Below, one piece after another: positions 57,258 through 64,000 of a stretch of DNA of 64,000 nucleotides (the stretch's first letter is position 1; each line of letters opens with the position of its first letter). The position numbers and the translations under genes are program-made. This DNA is from a virus. Location of the stretch: positions 1-64,000 of IMG/VR virus record IMGVR_UViG_3300033144_000732, one strand, 5' to 3'. Below the pieces are notes generated by a model. It made no database searches and was not told where the DNA came from. It saw nothing but the letters and a program-made list of their open reading frames with translations.

Positions 57258-57280
57258 GCATTTTTTATTTAAATGCATAA

Positions 57281-57985
57281 TTAATTATTTCTTTCTGCAG
57301 CAGCCTGACCTCTTTGCTGTTGATATGGATTTTCAATATCACCAGCTATTAGTGCAGCTGCATCATCTAGCATAACTTCTACTAGATCATCCTTAAATTC
57401 ACAGTCAACATTTGTTGTACTTAATGTACCATCATATGGGTTAACACATCCCTCAACTTCTATAAGTGTTGGTTTTTCATAGTAAGTTAAAACAGGATTT
57501 ACAATATCAAAATTTGGATTTCTGTAAATTCTAATTGTGTTATTTAACATTGTACAAAATGTTTCTCCCCATTCAAAACTTGGATTCTTTAGAGGATCTC
57601 TAAGTAATAACTCAACATTAGCTTCTTCAGCTAAATATACAGTCATTGATCTTGGAGTACAACAATCATCCTTTGCTTGAGTAGAGACCTTTTTGTATTC
57701 TAAATAAGTATCAACTGGAAAATTTGTAGATTCAAAATACTCATCAGTAACTGTACCTACTAGAGATAACTCTCTAAGTAAAGGTTGTAAGTCATCAATT
57801 CTTTTTTTAGATAACTCATCACCTTCTTTATACATGTTACCACCATGGAGATTTCTTCTACACCACTCAATTTGTGCTTTATTAAAAGCTTCTACAAACT
57901 GCCAACATTCAATATTGTCATAATCCTGACTGTCTAGCTTGTTAAGCCTTTGTTTAAGTTTTAATAAGAGTGTACTATTTTCCAT
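57281..57985 (-). CDS. Connector/adaptor-like structural protein (234 aa)
   Basis: The N-terminus (LKLKQRLNKLDSQDYDNIEC, WQFVEAFNKAQIEWCRRNLH) is a helical block that I recognise from memory in head-tail connector proteins of crAss-like and related aquatic phages. The middle is beta-rich (TLIEVEGCVNPYDGTLSTTN) and the end is a short Gln-rich tail (PYQQQRGQAAAERNN). It follows the 339-aa gene by 11 bases and precedes the 493-aa gene. The exact place in the connector stack cannot be assigned. Confidence 0.72.
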   Translation of the reverse strand: MENSTLLLKLKQRLNKLDSQDYDNIECWQFVEAFNKAQIEWCRRNLHGGNMYKEGDELSKKRIDDLQPLLRELSLVGTVTDEYFESTNFPVDTYLEYKKVSTQAKDDCCTPRSMTVYLAEEANVELLLRDPLKNPSFEWGETFCTMLNNTIRIYRNPNFDIVNPVLTYYEKPTLIEVEGCVNPYDGTLSTTNVDCEFKDDLVEVMLDDAAALIAGDIENPYQQQRGQAAAERNN

Positions 57986-57996
57986 TGTATATTATT

Positions 57997-59016
57997 TTAT
58001 GAATTCCAATAAGGTTCTACTTTATCAATCAATGATAGGAGTTGCTCTTCATTTTTAGGATCCATTAAAAACTCTAAACATTCAGCTGGTCTTTTACCCA
58101 TTCTAATACCACTGTCAATTGGCTCAATCCAGCCTCCTGCTTTTGTAGTAATAAATCTATAGTATAGACCATCTTTAATTAATGCTCTAATTTTCAATTC
58201 TTCCATATCTAAATTAGATACATCTAAAAATTGTTTAGCAGCTCTCTTTTTATTTGATTCAGCACCAAAACCATTAATATATGCATCCATATTTTCATAC
58301 ATAATATCATTTGGTGTATTCTTAGTATATTGAACACTATCAGCATCACAAACCTTTGCTACATACATTAACTTAGCTGTATTAGAATCATATAAGTTTT
58401 GTAAAGATGCCAATGCTTTATTTTTAATTTTAGTTGTCTCAGTCCTTGTTGTAAGAGTTTCTTCAACAGTATCCAAGTAAAACTTTGGATTATTCTGTGC
58501 AGCTCTTGCTTCTTTTAAAGATTTAGCAACAATAGAAAAACCTCCAGCTTTTATTGCATAAAGTTTAATTCTATCATAAGGATCTGCTTCAACATCTAAA
58601 TAAACAGGATCATTACCACATCTAAGTTGAATTTTATCCCAGAACTTAGAGTTATCAGGCTTCATTATAGTTAACTTATTCCAAAACTCTTTATCTTCTG
58701 GATCAACTTGGTTAGCTGCTAATTCAGCTTCAAGTTCAGAAACTACTTGTCTAATTTCTTTTATTTTAGCCTTTTTCTCTTTAGCAGGTAACATTTTAAC
58801 TTCAGGAGCAAATTCATTAAGACCTGTTACATATCTTTTAACTCCATTCAATTCTAAACATGCCAAGCTTTCTTGATGAAATACTCCATCATGTAAAGCT
58901 AAGCCATAAGCTTCTAGTCCCATATTCTCCTTATTAGGATTAAAATAAGGGCGGATAGCTATAGTGCTTCCTTTCTTTTTCTGTTGATACTTTTCAACAA
59001 TTGTGTAATCTTCCAT
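57997..59016 (-). CDS. Conserved phage protein of unknown function (339 aa)
   Basis: The N-terminal 70 residues (STIAIRPYFNPNKENMGLEA, GLALHDGVFHQESLACLELN, KRYVTGLNEFAP) form a compact domain, followed by a coiled coil at about 79-99 (KEKKAKIKEIRQVVSELEAE). The rest is helical, with AKLMYVAKVCDADSVQYTKN and a C-terminal IRMGKRPAECLEFLMDP. The layout is consistent with a structural or assembly protein. From memory, homologues occur near the capsid gene in aquatic phages. There is no catalytic motif. Its leader has TTTTTAAAAAACCAAAA directly before the ATG. Confidence 0.65.
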   Translation of the reverse strand: MEDYTIVEKYQQKKKGSTIAIRPYFNPNKENMGLEAYGLALHDGVFHQESLACLELNGVKRYVTGLNEFAPEVKMLPAKEKKAKIKEIRQVVSELEAELAANQVDPEDKEFWNKLTIMKPDNSKFWDKIQLRCGNDPVYLDVEADPYDRIKLYAIKAGGFSIVAKSLKEARAAQNNPKFYLDTVEETLTTRTETTKIKNKALASLQNLYDSNTAKLMYVAKVCDADSVQYTKNTPNDIMYENMDAYINGFGAESNKKRAAKQFLDVSNLDMEELKIRALIKDGLYYRFITTKAGGWIEPIDSGIRMGKRPAECLEFLMDPKNEEQLLSLIDKVEPYWNS

Positions 59017-59101
59017 TTTTGGTTTTTTAAAAATTAATAATTATTACTATAGTCAAATAATGCAAACTAATGCACATTCTTATTATTACTAATATTTCTA
59101 A

Positions 59102-59121
59102 AGCAAGGTTTTACCCTTGCT
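59102..59121 (-). terminator. Weak terminator-like hairpin
   Basis: AGCAAGG and CCTTGCT form a 7-bp stem with a 6-base loop, shortly after the stop of the 65-aa gene. It is followed by only UUAGAAAUAUU, so termination may be partial. Confidence 0.55.
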
Positions 59122-59134
59122 ATAGTTTTTGACT

Positions 59135-59332
59135 TTAACTAACAACTATCTTCAAAGCTCCTGAAGTGTGATATAAATCACCTTTCGCTAAACCTGCAGC
59201 TTTTGCTGCTGCATCATCTGCATGGTCTCTTGCTAAGATATCCTTACCAACTGCTTTAGAAGCAAGTATTTTAGAAACACTTGAATTTGAAAATTCATAT
59301 GTTTTGTTTTGTCTTTTAATATCTAGTGCCAT
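59135..59332 (-). CDS. Small head-associated protein (65 aa)
   Basis: It begins MALDIKRQNKTYEFSNSSVS and ends AGLAKGDLYHTSGALKIVVS. The last 20 residues match a short motif (G.L..GDLY.TSG.LK.V) that appears in many small phage structural proteins and fibre segments. The gene stands directly after the capsid gene and between two hairpins, which suggests its own expression level. It may be a decoration or cement peptide; this is inferred from position. Confidence 0.65.
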   Translation of the reverse strand: MALDIKRQNKTYEFSNSSVSKILASKAVGKDILARDHADDAAAKAAGLAKGDLYHTSGALKIVVS

Positions 59333-59359
59333 GATCAGTTATATTTAAAGGTTAAAAAT

Positions 59360-59388
59360 AAAAAGGGAGGAGGTTTAACCCACCTCCC
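59360..59388 (-). terminator. Rho-independent terminator after the capsid gene
   Basis: On the minus strand GGGAGG and CCTCCC pair (6 bp), with two more G-C pairs inside across a T-T mismatch and a 6-base loop, followed by UUUUUAUUUUU. It lies 16 bases after the capsid stop codon. Confidence 0.88.
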
Positions 59389-59404
59389 CTTATTATTACA
59401 ATTC

Positions 59405-60934
59405 TTAGAATGATCCTCCAGTAACTGGGTTTCTCATTACAATTTTAAGAACTTTAGTCGGATCTTTAACCCATACAGCTGGCATGGTTTGAGTCATATA
59501 AACTCTATATCCATTGAACTGTCCAGTAGATGCAAACCCTTGAGTTCTTCCCATGTAGTCCATAGTACCATTTTGGTAGAACCACTTAAGTTGATTATCC
59601 CAAGAAAGTTTCAACAAGTGAATGTTGTCATTACCTTCGTCAGTTACATCAAAGATGATAAAGCTAAATGAACTTAGAGGTCTTCCATCAATTAATGGAT
59701 TCTCAATGTCATTAGTATTTAAGTTATCAAATGCAGGATTCAATACAAACTTAACGTTAGCTAAGAATGGAATAGTAAAGCTTGTGTAAGCAAAACCATA
59801 ATCTAAATCCATACCTTTACCTGTTACAGCTCCGATATCAGATGCATTTTGAACTAATCCAGAACCATACACTTCATCAGCAATTGCTTTGTTGATTAAT
59901 TGCATACCACCAATACCTGTTTGTACAACAAGTGATCTTTGTGGGTCTGGTCCTTTAAATTCAACTTTTCCTTGGTAGAAGTTGTAAAGCTCAGACTTAA
60001 ACATGTCAAGAGTAAATGATGACTTGTTGTATACTCTCTTAAATGAGTTATCCAACTGTGACCATAAACCAACAGATAATCTAATATCATCTGGTCCGTC
60101 TTGCTTAATTCTACCGCCTTTCCCCCACATGAGGTAAGTCTCAATGTCAGTTGCAATTTTAGAAAGGTGTGCTGCTTCCATATTTGTAATGAAAGTACGT
60201 GTAAGAGTACCATTTTCAAATGCTTCTCTTGCACCAGCTTTACCCATAGATGCAACTAATCCTTCAATACTAGGTACTGATGGGTTGTTTGGGTCATTGT
60301 CAAAGTTTCTCCAAATTTCAGTTACAGGCACAGTACCATCAGCGTTCAATCCGCCTTTGATCATTAAGTCTGCTCTTGAAGAAATTGAATAGTGTACGTG
60401 AGCTTCTGCTCCTCCTACGAAGTTGTAGAATTCACGGAAACCAGAACCTGTTTCAATGTCAGAGAATCTTTCACCATACTCACCACGTGCAGAACCTTTT
60501 CTGAAGAACTTAGTTCCTTTTGCAAGGTACTTGTTATCTAAAGAGGCTGCGTTGTTGTTGTTAACTAATTGAACAGTGTAAACATAACCGTCACCTGCTG
60601 GGATAATATCATCAGCTGTGATGTAAAGTTCTAAACCATTGTACTTATCATAAGTAATGATATCACCATGTCCAAAAGTTCTCTTGTTAATTTTGATCCT
60701 AAACGTTGTTCCATCAACACCTTTTGAAGTGTTAGCAGGATCAAGGTCCGCAACAATGTACGGTAGATCTTGTGCAATAGGAGTTTGCCATTTATACTCA
60801 CCTCTAGCGTTGTCTACAAGAATTGTATTCTTTCCACCAAAAGAAGCCATTTGATAAAGAGGCATTTCAACTTTTTGAGTCATTGCCCACAAATCAATTG
60901 GTCCCATATCCATAGGCTCAGGGTTACCAAGCAT
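59405..60934 (-). CDS. Major capsid protein (HK97-fold, crAss-like)
   Basis: At 509 residues from the first ATG, the length fits crAss-like major capsid proteins. Features include MTQKVEMPLYQMASFGGKNT, WQTPIAQDLPYIVADLD, RTFGHGDIITYDKYNGLELY, RGEYGERFSDIETGSGF, VQTGIGGMQLINKAIADE and the C-terminal PAVWVKDPTKVLKIVMRNPV. It follows the acidic scaffold-like gene and precedes a strong terminator, the usual arrangement for the most abundant head protein. The reading frame stays open for 26 sense codons upstream (see next entry), so the true N-terminus is probably earlier than this ATG. Identification is from position, size and sequence pattern, without a search. Confidence 0.9.
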   Translation of the reverse strand: MLGNPEPMDMGPIDLWAMTQKVEMPLYQMASFGGKNTILVDNARGEYKWQTPIAQDLPYIVADLDPANTSKGVDGTTFRIKINKRTFGHGDIITYDKYNGLELYITADDIIPAGDGYVYTVQLVNNNNAASLDNKYLAKGTKFFRKGSARGEYGERFSDIETGSGFREFYNFVGGAEAHVHYSISSRADLMIKGGLNADGTVPVTEIWRNFDNDPNNPSVPSIEGLVASMGKAGAREAFENGTLTRTFITNMEAAHLSKIATDIETYLMWGKGGRIKQDGPDDIRLSVGLWSQLDNSFKRVYNKSSFTLDMFKSELYNFYQGKVEFKGPDPQRSLVVQTGIGGMQLINKAIADEVYGSGLVQNASDIGAVTGKGMDLDYGFAYTSFTIPFLANVKFVLNPAFDNLNTNDIENPLIDGRPLSSFSFIIFDVTDEGNDNIHLLKLSWDNQLKWFYQNGTMDYMGRTQGFASTGQFNGYRVYMTQTMPAVWVKDPTKVLKIVMRNPVTGGSF

Positions 60935-61012
60935 CTGGGTAAGGTGATAAGAATCAACATGAGAACTTGCTTTATAGCTTGTATCTCTTAGGAAAATCCC
61001 ATTAATTTTCAG
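60935..61012 (-). other. Probable N-terminal extension of the major capsid protein without an ATG
   Basis: The capsid frame continues upstream as GIFLRDTSYKASSHVDSYH then LTQ, joined to MLGNPEP. No in-frame ATG exists; a CTG at 61012 or ATT could start it. Alternatively an ATG lies one frame away at ATGGGATTTTCC, and one extra G in the GGG run would give MGIFLRDTSYK in frame. Confidence 0.7.
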
Positions 61013-61034
61013 TTTATATATTTAATTTACTTAA

Positions 61035-62357
61035 TTAAATTCGTTTAAATATGTTGGTTGGTCTTTGAATCTTTCTCTTTGAGCTTTTCTTAGCACTTGC
61101 TTCTTCTGCTTTAGTTACACCTAATGATGATCCTCCTACATTTGATTGCTCACTTTTCAATTTTCTAACCGTTTTCTCAACACTCTTTTGTGCTCCTTTA
61201 TCCATAATCTTTGCTTTATAACCTGCTGGGTCTTGTAATAACCACAGAGCTTCAGAGATTAATTGGTAATTAGGCTCCACAAATTGATATTTTTCAAGTA
61301 AGTGCCCTAACAGATTAGTGTTACGTCCACTTACAGAAGGATAATTAGGTTGAACTAAACCATTATATAACATGGCTTGTGTCTTTCTATCTACTTTGAT
61401 GTCACCCAATGTACCTTCTTTTAATGTCTCATAGACATTTTTCATATATTGTTGTGATGCTTGCTCTTGTTGCTTTTTCTTAAGCTCTTGTTCTTTGAGC
61501 TTTTGTGCAACAACTTTTTCTTGCATCTTATCTAACTTTGGTTTAAACTTATTAGCTTGTGTTTCTAACTTACCTAAGTCTTTCCAAATTTCAATTTCTT
61601 CTTGGATATCTTCAGCAGTACCATAACCAGTAGCACTTAAATATTCCGTTATAATTTTTTCCTGTCCTGCAACAGTTTTAACATTTAAAGTTTTGGTTTC
61701 TTCTACTTGAGATAATGTAGAAAATAAACCTTTTAAATCTTTACCACCATCAGCTACATATTTTGCAGCTATCTGTAATTCTTGAGGTAAACTATTAAAG
61801 AATTGTTTTGGAGTTTCACTTCTTACTTGTCTAGCTTTTTCTTCTAGATTAGCTTCAATTAACTCTTCCCAATCTTTAGCAGTATAATCTTCAAGTGCTT
61901 TATCATCATCAAATGGTACAATCTTATCATCTTTAATAAGTTTACCAAATACATCTGATATACCTGAAATTTTCTTTCTACCTCTAGTTTCTTTAGTTTT
62001 TTCTTCTGCAACCTCTTCTTCTTCAGAGATGTCACCAAAAACTTCATCTACAGTTGGTGCTTCTTTTTTATCTTCTGCTTTTGCTTCAACTTCTTCAGTT
62101 ACTTCTTCAGTTTTTTCAACTTCTTCAGTTTCTTCTTTAGCTTCTACTTTAGCATTTAGATCATCTTTTCCATCATTGTCTGGGTCAGCAAAACTAAAGT
62201 CTGCTTTACCAGATGTTCCAGAAAAAATATTCTTTTGTTTCTTGTCATCTTGAATCATATCAGCGCCACTAGGTGCACCGTTGAATATTTCATCCAAGTT
62301 GATTTCCACATTTTCTTTTACGTTACTCTTCACAGTTTCTGTTTCTGTTGTACTCAT
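61035..62357 (-). CDS. Scaffold-like acidic prohead protein (440 aa)
   Basis: The first 160 residues are very acidic and low-complexity (EETEEVEKTEEVTEEVEAKA, ISEEEEVAEEKTKET). Residues about 255-310 form a long coiled coil (KLKEQELKKKQQEQASQQYM), and the C-terminus is basic (KSSKRKIQRPTNIFKRI). Acidic, helical proteins encoded between portal and capsid genes are typical phage scaffolds, with a basic C-terminus that contacts the capsid. The stop is 22 bases before the CTG at 61012 and 100 bases before the first capsid ATG. The leader has TTAAAACCAACATT and a TATATTAT motif, so the gene may have its own promoter. Confidence 0.78.
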   Translation of the reverse strand: MSTTETETVKSNVKENVEINLDEIFNGAPSGADMIQDDKKQKNIFSGTSGKADFSFADPDNDGKDDLNAKVEAKEETEEVEKTEEVTEEVEAKAEDKKEAPTVDEVFGDISEEEEVAEEKTKETRGRKKISGISDVFGKLIKDDKIVPFDDDKALEDYTAKDWEELIEANLEEKARQVRSETPKQFFNSLPQELQIAAKYVADGGKDLKGLFSTLSQVEETKTLNVKTVAGQEKIITEYLSATGYGTAEDIQEEIEIWKDLGKLETQANKFKPKLDKMQEKVVAQKLKEQELKKKQQEQASQQYMKNVYETLKEGTLGDIKVDRKTQAMLYNGLVQPNYPSVSGRNTNLLGHLLEKYQFVEPNYQLISEALWLLQDPAGYKAKIMDKGAQKSVEKTVRKLKSEQSNVGGSSLGVTKAEEASAKKSSKRKIQRPTNIFKRI

Positions 62358-62396
62358 AATAATGTTGGTTTTAATAATTAATACTTTCTTACATAT

Positions 62397-62405
62397 ATAA
62401 TATAA
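62397..62405 (-). promoter_or_regulatory. Candidate promoter -10-like motif
   Basis: The minus strand reads CTTATATTATATATG about 40 bases before the scaffold-like gene, in the 130-base gap after the portal gene. No strong terminator was seen in this gap; a short TTAGC/GCTAA stem lies near 62480. Confidence 0.35.
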
Positions 62406-62487
62406 GAAATGTTTCTTAATATATAATCAAGTTAAACTTAAAATATTTTACTAAACATGAAAGTTTTTAGCAGTATATAGCTAACGC

Positions 62488-64000
62488 TTATTTATCTTCA
62501 CCTTTTTTTGGAGAATCATATTTGTTTTTATTCTCTCTTGCTATTTGAAGTTTAGTATCAGCTATTTGTTTTTGAGCAGCAATTTTTTCTCTTTCTACCG
62601 CAAGTCTATTGTTTTCTTGAGCTGACTTTGTAGCACTTTCTTGACGCTTAAAGTTCATTTGCTCACGGTATTGAGTTGTTTCTTTAATATCTTTCATAAC
62701 ATCTTGATAATCAGATTGCTGATTCTGATTTAAATCAACCATAGATCCATAACCAGCAGATCTAATTTCAGCTAATAACACATCATTTCTTCTGTCTTTC
62801 TCATTTTCTGATATTTCAACTTGAAGTTTTTGTTGCTCTTCTTGAGCTTTTGCTTGTAGCTGTTGCTCTTGCATTTCACGCTGCTGCTGCATTTCTTCTT
62901 GTCTTTGCTTTTGTTGTCTGATTTCTGAATCTTTTAGTATATCAGATACTTCAGCAATTGAATCAGCTTTAACAATATTACCTAATTCATAAATGCTTGC
63001 GCCTGTTGTGTTATTCTGAAGAGCCATTTGTTTAAGATTTTCTAGGATAGCTCTATGATTAGTCTTAGTTGTTGCAAATACATTAAAGTCTCTAAGTAGT
63101 AAATCTGTACCATTAATAGTAAAGTTTACTTTTTCTGCTTCTGTAGATATGTATTGTAACCTTACACTTGGATTACTACTTTGATAGAACTGAGCAAGAT
63201 CTGTTCTCATTTGATGAACACGTGGCATTAAATGGTCTGAGTGTTGTACAAAGTACATTTCTGTTTGTGCATATGATTGTTGCATAGCCTGTACAACCCC
63301 TGTAGCTGTTTGAGCTGACACAGCCCCACCTAAACGTTGAGGGTTAATACCAATTGCATCAAAGCATTGTTGTTTAAAATAATTTGCAAGTTGAATTCTA
63401 GACATCAATCTATTAGTCTGCTCCATGTTAAGAGTTTGATAATGATTGAAGTTAGTAGCATTCTCAGTATTAGTAATTGATGTATCAAGAGGTAGCATTT
63501 GAAAATCCTTCATTGCTACATATGCTTTAGCATAATTGTTTTTACCCCAGTCTTCTCCCATTGAGTGACGTGGTAAAGCATTTTGATCAAACATGATTAC
63601 TGTTCCTAATTCATCTATTAGAATGTCTGCAATCTGGTTATTAACCATATTGTATCCAACTTGATACGCTTTCATTAAGTCTACCAATGATGTTGATCTT
63701 GTATTTCTATCAGAAAATACTCTTCCTTCTACTGGTAGCTTGCAACCATACAATGAATTATCACCTTTAAATTGGAAAGGTAATCTTCCTGGTTTAGTTC
63801 TATTAATACCTAAGTATATTGGATTAATATTATCACCCATTGTAGATTGCCACATTGCTGGTAAATTTGGTCCAATCTTAACACCGCCCCAAACTTCATT
63901 AATCCAAATCCAATCTATATGTTCACCTTCTAGTAATGTGTCTTTTGTTTTTTGCTTAAATATAGAAGTGTCATATATGGGCTTTTTAGTTATCTTATAT
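62488..64000 (-). CDS. Portal protein (5' end beyond window)
   Basis: The frame is open to the window edge, giving at least 503 residues. The first visible part reads PIYDTSIFKQKTKDTL, EGEHIDWIWINEVWGGVKIG, then the first ATG inside the window at 63855. The EGEHIDWIWINEVWGG and YLGINRTKPGRLPFQFKG segments resemble, from memory, crAss-like portal proteins. QLANYFKQQCFDAIGINPQR and GAVSAQTATGVVQAMQQSYA fit the portal stem and wing region. The last 130 residues are a Gln/Glu/Lys-rich coiled coil (QQKQRQEEMQQQREMQEQQL), which may form the barrel at the head interior. It heads the structural cluster as expected; the terminase gene should lie upstream, outside the window. Confidence 0.88.
   Translation of the reverse strand, partial: YKITKKPIYDTSIFKQKTKDTLLEGEHIDWIWINEVWGGVKIGPNLPAMWQSTMGDNINPIYLGINRTKPGRLPFQFKGDNSLYGCKLPVEGRVFSDRNTRSTSLVDLMKAYQVGYNMVNNQIADILIDELGTVIMFDQNALPRHSMGEDWGKNNYAKAYVAMKDFQMLPLDTSITNTENATNFNHYQTLNMEQTNRLMSRIQLANYFKQQCFDAIGINPQRLGGAVSAQTATGVVQAMQQSYAQTEMYFVQHSDHLMPRVHQMRTDLAQFYQSSNPSVRLQYISTEAEKVNFTINGTDLLLRDFNVFATTKTNHRAILENLKQMALQNNTTGASIYELGNIVKADSIAEVSDILKDSEIRQQKQRQEEMQQQREMQEQQLQAKAQEEQQKLQVEISENEKDRRNDVLLAEIRSAGYGSMVDLNQNQQSDYQDVMKDIKETTQYREQMNFKRQESATKSAQENNRLAVEREKIAAQKQIADTKLQIARENKNKYDSPKKGEDK

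Noticed and set aside
57260-57280. GCATTT...AAATGC hairpin as a terminator of the connector gene
   Set aside because: The stem is short and A/T-rich with no U-tract after it; not distinguishable from background.
1-64000. tRNA genes, CRISPR arrays, insertion sequences, integrase or attachment sites
   Set aside because: All gaps are shorter than about 130 bases, and none shows a cloverleaf, spaced direct repeats, transposase/integrase motifs or flanking repeats.

Overview
This window is a 64-kb piece of a crAss-like bacteriophage (order Crassvirales type), read antisense: every convincing gene lies on the minus strand, so transcription runs from 64000 toward 1. The assignment rests on the conserved gene order of virion genes (portal, scaffold, major capsid protein, connector/ring proteins, large tail nozzle protein, giant internal proteins) and above all on the bipartite virion RNA polymerase with the DFDID catalytic motif characteristic of crAss-like phages (e.g. 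Cellulophaga phage phi14:2 gp66). The low GC content, A-rich translation starts without Shine-Dalgarno sequences, and a Bacteroidota-style signal peptide ending in NAQG point to a Bacteroidota (probably flavobacterial, aquatic) host. Family recognition is from memory of the protein families; no search was run.

Layout in transcription order. 64000-57281, head and connector: portal (cut by the window edge), acidic scaffold-like protein, major capsid protein, a 65-aa protein, a 339-aa protein and a connector-like protein. 57158-52179, decoration and fibres: a 493-aa structural protein with a glycine-rich module, a 191-aa protein, a 59-aa zinc-ribbon-like protein, a fibre-tip-like protein and a 677-aa fibre. 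52081-43611, adhesins: a 1404-aa fibre with an S74-type chaperone, several Cys-rich proteins, a Lys/Ala-tailed protein, a coiled-coil protein and a 735-aa protein ending in a von Willebrand A (VWA) domain. Then a metallophosphoesterase (43497-42280), a conserved hypothetical, two ring proteins and a 2052-aa nozzle-like protein interrupted by a second VWA domain (39983-33825). 33825-20479: a multi-domain peptidoglycan hydrolase and three internal/cargo-type proteins. 20467-1054: three giant proteins (3250, 1279, 1925 aa) carrying a zincin metalloprotease site, the two halves of the virion RNA polymerase and a PD-(D/E)XK nuclease. 958-1: a secreted, probably outer-membrane beta-barrel protein, cut by the window edge.

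The genes form one late/structural programme. It is punctuated by rho-independent terminators, most of them followed by a recurring A/T-rich promoter-like motif (GTATATTAT on the minus strand). The giant proteins, the lysin and the cargo proteins are expected to be packaged and ejected with the DNA: the lysin opens the wall, the hydrophobic segments may help form a conduit, and the RNA polymerase starts early transcription.

The most notable points are: (i) the polymerase active site is split between two reading frames by a -1 break; (ii) two further frame breaks of the same direction occur (a 188/708-aa protein pair and the capsid protein start), suggesting either missing bases at short runs in the assembly or true frameshifts; (iii) VWA adhesin domains occur in two virion proteins; (iv) nuclease and protease modules are embedded in ejected proteins; (v) a phage-encoded secreted beta-barrel protein is present. 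No tRNA, CRISPR array, insertion sequence or integrase was seen. No gene-free stretch exceeds about 130 bases.
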